The notes beneath the pieces were generated by a model. It did no database searches, was not told the origin of the DNA, and worked only from the letters and a program-made list of their open reading frames with translations. Of a stretch of DNA of 24,173 nt, positions 16,022-21,850 are shown piece by piece (the stretch's first letter is position 1; each line of letters starts with the position of its first letter). The position numbers and the translations under genes were made by a program. Source of the stretch: RPQK01 sp041946865 (GTDB lineage Bacteria > Acidobacteriota > UBA6911 > RPQK01); contig JBHGBF010000098.1 of NCBI GenBank assembly GCA_041946865.1, forward strand, positions 1-24,173. The letters are read 5' to 3'.

Positions 16022-16774
16022 TCACTTTGAACGGGAACAGCGCCGGCGGTAAGCGTTGAATACCTGCTCGTTATGATCGGAACCAATTCCCGGTACGTTG
16101 GGGGACACAAAAGTGTCGAGGTGATGTCCCCTGCGCCGGAGACAGGCGGCCGTCTCGGCTACCAGGGCCATGCTGATGGTAATGACGGCGACGGTTGAGC
16201 CGGCGCCGACCTTCTCGGGCTGACCGACGTCGACCAGCGAGTCCTCAGGCGGGACGCAATTGTCGATGACGATGTCGACGACATCCTTCAGGCTCTTGCC
16301 CGAGGAGTGTTTCGGCCGGTTCATTTGCTGGTTGGCCACCGATGTGACCGCTACGATCCGTGTCCCGTGCTCGCGAGCATACAAGGCTGCCTCGATCGGT
16401 GCCGCGTTCATCCCTCCGTGTGAGTAAACCACCAGAGCGTCGCTCGCGGAAAAGCCCCAGTTGCGGAGGAAATTCTTGACGTATCCTTCCTGGCGCTCCA
16501 GCCAGAGAAGCTCGGGAGCCCCGCCCGGTCCCACCACGTTAAACCACATCAGTCGGGGATCCATCAGGGGCCGAAAGCCGACAAAGCTGCCGTAGCGGGG
16601 GTAGACGTCCAGGACGGGTATGACGGAATGCCCGCTGCCGAACAGATAGACCCAGCCGCCTTTTTCGATACAATCGGCAAACAGCCGGCCGGCCTTGCCG
16701 ATGTTTTCCAATTGAGAAGCCTGTATTTTTTTGAGAAGCCCGTCCACCGCATGAAAGTAGTTCTGTGCGCTCAT
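16022..16774 (-). CDS. SIS domain protein of the UPF0309 type (phosphosugar binding)
   Basis: A 250-residue protein with one SIS (sugar isomerase) fold. The phosphosugar loop FGSGHS lies at residues 45-50 and a second loop VVYSHGGMNAAPIEAAL near residue 125. The segment RPKHSSGKSLKDVVDIVIDNCVPPEDSLV matches the UPF0309 family (HPSGKKL...DVVIDNC). Such proteins bind phosphosugars; whether this one isomerises or is an etherase-like lyase is unknown. ATG 16774 has AGGGGG six bases upstream. Its stop is nine bases from the MFS start. The 107-nt gap to the ROK gene suggests it may also have its own promoter. Confidence 0.83.
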   Translation of the reverse strand: MSAQNYFHAVDGLLKKIQASQLENIGKAGRLFADCIEKGGWVYLFGSGHSVIPVLDVYPRYGSFVGFRPLMDPRLMWFNVVGPGGAPELLWLERQEGYVKNFLRNWGFSASDALVVYSHGGMNAAPIEAALYAREHGTRIVAVTSVANQQMNRPKHSSGKSLKDVVDIVIDNCVPPEDSLVDVGQPEKVGAGSTVAVITISMALVAETAACLRRRGHHLDTFVSPNVPGIGSDHNEQVFNAYRRRCSRSK

Positions 16775-16881
16775 TCGTCCCCCTAGTGATCAAGACAATT
16801 ACAGAATGGACTGTGTTTGATAGAAGGCCTCGCCCGGTCGCACCGAACGCTCAGAGAGCGCGCGGTGAGAAGGACACGAAT

Positions 16882-17742
16882 CTACAATCCCTTCGCAACC
16901 GCTGCCGCTCCCAGGATTCCCGCATCCTCACCCAGCTGGCTCACGACGACATCGACCTGCGCAAGGCCGATAGGTTGTGCCCAGAGTCGCATTTCGGGCA
17001 AGGCCGACAGCGAAAGGAGATCCCAGCACGCGCTCACGCCGCCTCCGACGACAATCAGCTCCGGGTTGAAGATGCTGACGAACATGGAAAGAACCAGGCC
17101 GATGGCCTCACCCGCGACCTGGAACAGCTCAAGCACGGCACGGTTGCCGTGACGCGCCAGCGAGGCCAGCTCCGGAAGTGTCGCTTGCTGCCGGAAAAGC
17201 TCCATGGCTGAGTGTTCGATGGCGGGCCCTGCCGCAATGTCTTCGAAATGGCGCCGTTGTCCTCTCAAGCAAACGGGAATCCAGCCGACCGCGCCTCCGA
17301 TGTCATTGGAGCCGCGGACCAGTCGTCCTCCGGACAACACCCCGGCGCCGATTCCAGTCCCGACAATCAAGAAGACAACGTCCCGCTTGCCCTGTGCGCA
17401 GCCGTACAGCACCTCGCCGAGAACGGCAGCATTGCGGTCGCTTTCTACGACAACCGGGAAGGAGAAGCGCTTGGACAGCTGTTCAAGCAAGCGGATTTGG
17501 TTCCATCCCTTAATGTTCGGCGCCCAGACCGTCTTTCGCTTGTGGTCGGCGATGCCCGGAATGCAAACCCCCACCGCTTCAGGCGCGTTGCCGTAACTTT
17601 CGATGAGCGCCGTGATCTGGCGAACGGCGCTCTGCTCGTCGGACTGATCTACGGATTCCCGCCGCCTTTCGCTGATTGTTCCGCTATCGTTCACCAGGCC
17701 GGCAGCCAGCTTGGTGCCTCCCACATCGACGCCGAGAAACAT
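16882..17742 (-). CDS. ROK-family sugar kinase-like protein with degenerate zinc motif
   Basis: A 286-residue ROK protein without an N-terminal HTH, so a kinase type rather than a repressor. The phosphate loop DVGGTK (6-11), the catalytic-site ESDRNAAVLGE with the Asp base (D102), and GTGIGAGV (128-135) are present. The structural zinc motif (GH...CxCGxxGCxE) is eroded: the His reads Trp (W154), and the Cys3 segment reads CLRGQRRHFE (158-167), so only the first Cys is kept. Activity or stability may differ from typical glucokinases. I chose ATG 17742; TTG 17760 is less likely. It lies 27 nt after pheA and upstream of the SIS and MFS genes. Confidence 0.85.
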   Translation of the reverse strand: MFLGVDVGGTKLAAGLVNDSGTISERRRESVDQSDEQSAVRQITALIESYGNAPEAVGVCIPGIADHKRKTVWAPNIKGWNQIRLLEQLSKRFSFPVVVESDRNAAVLGEVLYGCAQGKRDVVFLIVGTGIGAGVLSGGRLVRGSNDIGGAVGWIPVCLRGQRRHFEDIAAGPAIEHSAMELFRQQATLPELASLARHGNRAVLELFQVAGEAIGLVLSMFVSIFNPELIVVGGGVSACWDLLSLSALPEMRLWAQPIGLAQVDVVVSQLGEDAGILGAAAVAKGL

Positions 17743-17769
17743 GGCATCAAGATAACACAATCGAAACGC

Positions 17770-18630
17770 TTACATCCCCTTGGTGAGGGCCGCGCTGGCG
17801 GCGGGATAGCAGCCAAGCAGCTCCAAAAATTCGGTAATCTCCTCCAGGTGGCTCAGAGCTCGCTTAACCCTCGTCTCTTTGATGTTTCCTAGAAAATCGA
17901 TATAGAAAAGGTATTCCCAGGGTCGCCCCTGGATGGGGCGTGATTCGATCTTCGTCAGATCGATATCCCGCAGCGCAAAGACGCTCAGACACTTAAACAA
18001 CGCCCCCGGAGCGTTTCGGAAACTGAAAACGATCGACGTCTTGTTCGCCTGGTCCGAAACCTCCATCTCGGTGCCGAGCAGGACAAAGCGGGTGAAGTTC
18101 TCCTCGTTATCCTCGATCCCGCTCATGAGAATCTGGCCGCCGTAAAATTCGGCGGCGCCGCGTCCGGCAATTGCGGCACAGTCACGCAGGTCCTTTTCAA
18201 GGATCTCCTTAACGCTTCCCGATGTGTCGTAAGCGGTGCGGCGCTCAAGGTTTGGATACCGCGCAAAGAATTTCTCGCACTGATCCAGAGCCACGGGGTG
18301 TGACAGGACAGTGCGGATTTCCGAGAAACTCACGCCCGGAAGCGCGATCAGGTTGTGATGGATCAATAGGTTCGTTTCGCGGAGGATGCGCAGGCGATAA
18401 CGAGACAGCAGATCGTAGTTTTTGTAGATCGAACCGGCGAGGGAGTTTTCGAGCGGGACCAGACAGTGCGGCACTTCGCCCTCTGTCGTGAGCCTGAACA
18501 CCTCTTCGAAAGTGCGGCAGCAGCGGCACGTGAGACGGGGGCCAAGCAACTCGCGCGCTGCTTCTTCGCTGTAGGATCCACGTTCGCCTTGAATCGCTAT
18601 CGGCCCGTCTAAACCTGCTCGCGACTGCAC
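17770..18630 (-). CDS. pheA: Prephenate dehydratase (PheA) with ACT domain
   Basis: A 286-residue stand-alone prephenate dehydratase, which converts prephenate to phenylpyruvate for phenylalanine synthesis. The catalytic domain begins PIAIQGERGSYSEEAA, keeps VPLENSLAGSI, and has the TRF motif (ENFTRFVLLG) whose threonine is catalytic. A C-terminal ACT domain (ESRPIQGRPWEYLFYIDFLG) gives phenylalanine feedback control in this family. No chorismate mutase domain is fused. The open frame runs back to 18726 through the tRNA-Sec gene, so the longer form is wrong. I chose GTG 18630, which has AAGGGAG five bases upstream. Confidence 0.93.
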   Translation of the reverse strand: MQSRAGLDGPIAIQGERGSYSEEAARELLGPRLTCRCCRTFEEVFRLTTEGEVPHCLVPLENSLAGSIYKNYDLLSRYRLRILRETNLLIHHNLIALPGVSFSEIRTVLSHPVALDQCEKFFARYPNLERRTAYDTSGSVKEILEKDLRDCAAIAGRGAAEFYGGQILMSGIEDNEENFTRFVLLGTEMEVSDQANKTSIVFSFRNAPGALFKCLSVFALRDIDLTKIESRPIQGRPWEYLFYIDFLGNIKETRVKRALSHLEEITEFLELLGCYPAASAALTKGM

Positions 18631-18645
18631 CGGATCTCCCTTGAT

Positions 18646-18744
18646 TGGCGGAGGCACATGGGAATCGAACCCACCGGCCCCGGCTCTCACCGCAGCCCGA
18701 CTGGTTTTGAAGACCAGGCCCGTCACCAGACGAGAAGTGCCTCC
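18646..18744 (-). tRNA. selC: tRNA-Sec (anticodon UCA)
   Basis: A 99-nt tRNA gene on the minus strand with encoded CCA (18648-18646). It has an 8-bp acceptor stem (GGAGGCAC with GTGCCTCC), a 6-bp D stem (CTCGTC with GACGGG) closing a 4-nt loop, anticodon stem CTGGT/ACCAG with loop CTTCAAA, a long variable arm, and T arm GTGGG-TTCGATT-CCCAT. The long acceptor, long D stem and UCA anticodon are hallmarks of bacterial tRNA-Sec, which reads recoded UGA. Selenoprotein synthesis also needs selA, selB and selD, none of which is in the window. The gene lies directly upstream of pheA, whose Shine-Dalgarno starts three bases after the CCA. Confidence 0.95.
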
Positions 18745-18754
18745 GAATCGGCTG

Positions 18755-18763
18755 ATTATAGCA
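18755..18763 (-). promoter_or_regulatory. Extended -10 promoter of selC (and probably pheA)
   Basis: The minus strand reads TGCTATAAT here: a perfect TATAAT with the TGn extension. No good -35 box is seen 16-18 nt upstream, as is common for extended -10 promoters. Transcription would start near 18748, a few bases before the tRNA 5' end. No separate promoter fits between selC and pheA. Confidence 0.65.
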
Positions 18764-18783
18764 AAACGGCGGCTGTGGCACGG

Positions 18784-19062
18784 TTAGTCTCGTTCCGCGG
18801 GGTAGTGTCCTAAATCCGCTTTGGGGATGTCAACGCTGTTCCTTAGACTCAGATACCATGCGGGCCTGAATGGGGCTCCTAAGTGGGTGAGAAGAAAGGC
18901 CACGATGAGTAAAATCAAGCCGGGGCCGGACGATCTAAAGAACAAATGATAACCGTCCGAGCGAAGAGCCTTGTCCCTGGTGTAATTCCAGTGAGTTATA
19001 AGGACGTACCCTCCAAGCAGTGGCAGAAGTAGTACTAAGCAAAGTGCGGGCCACCGCTGCCT
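18784..19062 (-). pseudogene. N-terminally truncated small membrane-protein gene
   Basis: A minus-strand frame open from just after a TGA (19065-19063) to TAA 18784 encodes about 92 residues with no ATG, GTG or TTG before its conserved-looking core. The core is hydrophobic helix LVLLLPLLGGYVLITHW, then NYTRDKALRSDGYHLFFRSSGPG, then a second helix LILLIVAFLLTHLG. I recall small bacterial membrane proteins of unknown function with this helix, TRYxALRxSGYxLxF, helix pattern, but have not searched. The 5' part is replaced by the transposase remnant, which overlaps it in another frame. It is probably a decayed fragment. Confidence 0.45.
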
Positions 19063-19165
19063 TCAAGTTGTCCAGTTTCTTGGAAAAGCCATTGGTAAGA
19101 GTCGTGAGCCGGCGCATCTGCATTCTCACAGAGAGCCGCCTGTTTCTTGCCTCGACTGTTGTGAT
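19020..19165 (-). pseudogene. IS1-type transposase remnant (C-terminal end)
   Basis: On the minus strand the frame reads TTVEARNRRLSVRMQMRR followed by LTTLTNGFSKKLDNLKAAVA. This matches the C-terminal end of IS1-type transposases (VERqNlTmRMxMRRfTRLTNgFSKKxeNhkaAVAlHFayYNFCR). After AAVA one base is lost (near 19048) and the match continues in the next frame as HFA, a TAG stop, then YYFC. So both a frameshift and a nonsense change are present, and it cannot be active. The remnant starts only about 20 nt upstream of cofG on the other strand. No intact terminal inverted repeat or target duplication was found. Confidence 0.7.
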
Positions 19166-19185
19166 AAGAATCTGGATCAAGGGAA

Positions 19186-20289
19186 ATGCTCGAAGATTTC
19201 GCCGATCAGGATATCCATCAGTTCTGTGAGCAGGCGGCTGCGGTGCGCGACCATGGCAAAGGGAAGACGGTATCGTATTCCCTGAACGTCTTTCTCCCGC
19301 TGACTCGCCTTTGCCGGAATGCCTGCGGTTATTGCGATTACCGGGTGACTGAGCCAAACGGCCGCGCGCTGTTCCTTTCCGCTGAAGAGGTGCTGGAAAC
19401 CGCCCGCGCAGGAGAGAAGGCAGGGTGTGCCGAAGCCCTCTTCGTAGCCGGTGACAAACCCGAGCGCCGCTATCCCGAAGCGCGCCGCTGGCTTCGGGAC
19501 CGTCACTTCGACAGCACGGCCCACTACGCCTGTGAGATGGCCCGCCTCGTTCTCAGCAACACCCGACTCTATCCTCATACCAACATCGGTCTGGCAAATC
19601 GCGCCGAGCTGATCGAGCTGAAGCAGGTGAACGCCTCAATCGGACTGATGCTTGAGACCACGGCCCAGCGTCTAAGTTGCCTGGGCGGTCCGCACGGTCA
19701 GTCACCCGACAAGTTTCCTCCAACCCGGCTTGAGTTCCTGGCCTGCGCCGGCGAATTGCGGATCCCGACCACTACCGGCCTGCTGATCGGAATTGGCGAG
19801 ACGCGGGCCGAGCGTCTCGACGCCATTCTTGCCATAAGCCGCCTTCAACGAGACTACGGTCACATCCAGGAAGTGATTATTCAGAATTTCCGGCCGAAGC
19901 TCGGATCGTCTATGGCTGAAGTAGTCGATGTCCCTTGTTCGGAAATCCTCTGGACTTGTGCAGCAGCCCGGCTGCTCCTGGGGCCTTCCCTGAATCTGCA
20001 GGTAGCTCCGAACCTGCTTCCGCGCCGCTGGTTGGCCGCCTGCCTGGGAGCGGGAGTTAATGACTGGGGAGGCATCTCTCCGCTCACCCCGGACTACGTC
20101 AACCACGAGTCGCCGTGGCCGCCCCTGGCCGCGCTGCGCGAGGAGACCGAGGCGGCCGGCTTCAAGCTGCGCCAACGCTTTCCGATCTATCCGGAATTCA
20201 TTGACCGGCTTCCGCCTCGCTTAAAGGAGCGGCTGAGGAAGGACGCTGATGAGGAAGGGTATGTTCGATCGCCAGCCTTGGTTTGTTGA
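19186..20289 (+). CDS. cofG: CofG, FO synthase subunit 1 (radical SAM)
   Basis: A 367-residue radical SAM enzyme. With CofH it makes FO, the 5-deazaflavin chromophore of coenzyme F420, from tyrosine and the riboflavin precursor 5-amino-6-ribitylamino-uracil. The cluster motif C43-x3-C47-x2-C50 lies in LPLTRLCRNACGYCDYR, a close match to CofG. Later segments fit as well: NIGLANRAELIELKQVNASIGLMLE, TTGLLIGIGETRAERLDAI, and NDWGGISPLTPDYVNHESPWP. ATG 19186 is the only ATG after an in-frame TAA at 19165, though its AAGGG is only two bases away. Its end overlaps cofH by 41 nt. Confidence 0.94.
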   Translation: MLEDFADQDIHQFCEQAAAVRDHGKGKTVSYSLNVFLPLTRLCRNACGYCDYRVTEPNGRALFLSAEEVLETARAGEKAGCAEALFVAGDKPERRYPEARRWLRDRHFDSTAHYACEMARLVLSNTRLYPHTNIGLANRAELIELKQVNASIGLMLETTAQRLSCLGGPHGQSPDKFPPTRLEFLACAGELRIPTTTGLLIGIGETRAERLDAILAISRLQRDYGHIQEVIIQNFRPKLGSSMAEVVDVPCSEILWTCAAARLLLGPSLNLQVAPNLLPRRWLAACLGAGVNDWGGISPLTPDYVNHESPWPPLAALREETEAAGFKLRQRFPIYPEFIDRLPPRLKERLRKDADEEGYVRSPALVC

Positions 20290-21505
20290 GCAGTTGCCTG
20301 GCCGTTCGGAAAGTGACCTGGACCGAATTCTGACGGGGCTTCCTCTCCAGACAGCCAGGGTCCTGAGCCGCGCGCTTGCGGGGTCGGATCTTTCCGCCGA
20401 TGACCTGATGTCGTTGTTCGCCTTGGAAGGCACTGAAGCGGAAGCGCTCTTTGCCGTCGCCCATTTCCAAAGGATCCAGGGCGCCGGCTTTATCTCGACC
20501 TACGTCGTCAACCGGAACATCAACTTCACGAATATCTGCTATAACCACTGCCGGTTCTGCGCCTACAGCCGCTCCCGGTTCAGCCCGGATGCCTTTTCGC
20601 TCTCGCTTGATGAGATTCTGCGTCAGGCCGAGGAGGCTTACCGTCTTGGAGCAACGGAGGTCTGCATCCAGGCCGGCCTTTCGCCTGATCTTGACGCCTC
20701 CTTTTACCCGCGGCTCTGCCGAATGATCCGCGAATCGCTTCCGGATATCCACATTCACGGCTGTTCCCCTCAGGAGGTGATGTACTGGTCAAGAGAAGCC
20801 GGAAGGTCGATGCGCGACTACCTCATTGAGTTAAAAGACAGCGGCCTGAACAGCCTTCCCGGGACTTCGGCGGAAATCCTTGACGATGACATCCGGGCGA
20901 TGATCTCCCCCCGTCGCATCACCACCCGGGAGTGGATGGATGTCGTCAAAACGGCGCATTCTCTGGGTTTGCGCACGTCGGCCACCATCATGTACGGACA
21001 TGTCGAGAACCCCCGGGAACGTAGTCTGCACCTCCTCCGGTTGCGGGATCTCCAGCGGACCAGCGGCGGCTTTACGGAGTTCGTGCCTCTCAGCCTGGTC
21101 TCTGACTCAAACGGCGGACGGGGGCGGCGTCTCCGACTCAAGCGCTCGATCGGGAACAGTGACGTTTTCAAAATGCATGCGATCGCGCGGCTGGCGCTGG
21201 GGAAAGAAGTGCCCAACATCCAGGTCTCGTGGGTCAAGGAAGGCGTGGAAACGGCGAAAGCGTGCCTCCGGGCCGGCGCAAACGACCTGGGGGGAACCCT
21301 CATGAACGAGTCGATCTCGTCTTCAGCAGGAGCGAAGAACGGAGAGTTGATGAGACCCTGCGAGCTGCGGGCCGCTATCCGGGCGGCCGGGTTCGTCCCT
21401 GCCCAGCGGGATACGCTTTACCGCCTCATCCGCCGGTTCGATAACCCGGCAGACGATCCAATCGACCCGCTCGACCGAAGCGAGCCCGCCGGGCTGGCGC
21501 ACTGA
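20249..21505 (+). CDS. cofH: CofH, FO synthase subunit 2 (radical SAM)
   Basis: A 418-residue radical SAM enzyme that acts on tyrosine and joins the product to the ribitylaminouracil, before CofG closes the ring. The motif C97-x3-C101-x2-C104 lies in NINFTNICYNHCRFCAYSR. Further segments (ATEVCIQAGLSPDLDASFY, LRTSATIMYGHVENPRER, ANDLGGTLMNESISSSAGA) are typical of CofH and the related menaquinone radical SAM enzymes. The adjacent cofG and the 41-nt overlap settle it as CofH. Starts at ATG 20249 or ATG 20261 are both possible. The genes are separate, unlike the fused FbiC of actinobacteria. Confidence 0.93.
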   Translation: MRKGMFDRQPWFVEQLPGRSESDLDRILTGLPLQTARVLSRALAGSDLSADDLMSLFALEGTEAEALFAVAHFQRIQGAGFISTYVVNRNINFTNICYNHCRFCAYSRSRFSPDAFSLSLDEILRQAEEAYRLGATEVCIQAGLSPDLDASFYPRLCRMIRESLPDIHIHGCSPQEVMYWSREAGRSMRDYLIELKDSGLNSLPGTSAEILDDDIRAMISPRRITTREWMDVVKTAHSLGLRTSATIMYGHVENPRERSLHLLRLRDLQRTSGGFTEFVPLSLVSDSNGGRGRRLRLKRSIGNSDVFKMHAIARLALGKEVPNIQVSWVKEGVETAKACLRAGANDLGGTLMNESISSSAGAKNGELMRPCELRAAIRAAGFVPAQRDTLYRLIRRFDNPADDPIDPLDRSEPAGLAH

Positions 21506-21522
21506 CAGAGCTACACGCTCTG
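21506..21522 (+). terminator. Weak hairpin directly after cofH
   Basis: CAGAGC-tacac-GCTCTG forms a 6-bp stem with a 5-nt loop, starting at the first base after the cofH stop. No T-tract follows, so intrinsic termination is doubtful; it may only protect the 3' end. Confidence 0.25.
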
Positions 21523-21527
21523 CTGGG

Positions 21528-21790
21528 GGTGCGGCCCTGTAACCTGCACTTTATACGCATTTCGGAACCGCCTAACCGTAACCCCGCAGTCAACCGCGGC
21601 GGGGGCTAGAACGCGTTACAAGCGCAGCGCTTTTTGCGGACCGTCAGCGGACGGGGAGCGCGTCGGATGCGAACCGATTCCACGATTCGATCCTGCAAGA
21701 GGTTCGCATCCGACGCGCTCCCCGTCCGCTGACGGTCCGCAAAAAGCGCTGCGCTTGCGGCTCTGTTTCAAACGGTGCGGCTCTGTAACC
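21528..21790 (+). repeat. 17-bp direct repeats around the palindrome
   Basis: GGTGCGGCCCTGTAACC at 21528-21544 and GGTGCGGCTCTGTAACC at 21774-21790 differ at one position. A shorter third copy, TGCGGCTCTGT, lies at 21756-21766, directly at the edge of the inner right arm. The first copy abuts the outer left arm. They could be remains of a duplicated unit rather than target-site duplications, because the second copy lies inside the outer arms. Confidence 0.7.
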
Positions 21791-21837
21791 AGAGGCGGAA
21801 AAGGGTAACGCGTCCAGAAATATGTATAAAGTCCAGG
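21543..21837. repeat. Large nested palindromic element between cofH and recD2
   Basis: The convergent gap 21506-21850 holds no gene but is organised around one palindrome. The outer arms are 21543-21563 and 21817-21837, matching in inverted order at 18 of 21 positions. The inner arms are 57 bp and perfect (see next entry). The centres of the two arm pairs differ by only 2 nt, so they belong to one structure. A 9-bp inverted pair, ACGCGTTAC (21611-21619) and GTAACGCGT (21805-21813), lies between them off-centre. No open frame of note is inside. The layout resembles a foldback or MITE-like element, but I see no clear target duplication. Confidence 0.75.
21619..21757. repeat. Perfect 57-bp inverted repeat with 25-nt loop
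   Basis: Left arm 21619-21675 and right arm 21701-21757 are exact reverse complements over all 57 positions. The loop 21676-21700 contains two GATTC words. The arms include the words GCGCAGCGC, TTTTTGCGG, CGTCAGCGGACGGGGAGCG and GGATGCGAACC. In RNA it would be an exceptionally stable hairpin for transcripts from either side; in DNA it could form a cruciform. It is far longer than a normal terminator. Confidence 0.95.
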
Positions 21838-21850
21838 CTGTGCCCGCGCG

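Noticed and set aside
18631..18726. PheA N-terminal extension (MTGLVFKTSRAAVRAG...)
   Set aside because: It is the tRNA-Sec gene read as protein; GTG 18630 has a good ribosome site and fits the family start.
19020..19229. Plus-strand 69-residue open frame before cofG
   Set aside because: Antisense to the transposase remnant and overlapping the cofG start; no family pattern.
21619..21757. 57-bp inverted repeat as an ordinary rho-independent terminator
   Set aside because: Stem far too long and not followed by a T-tract at its base; better treated as a repeat element.
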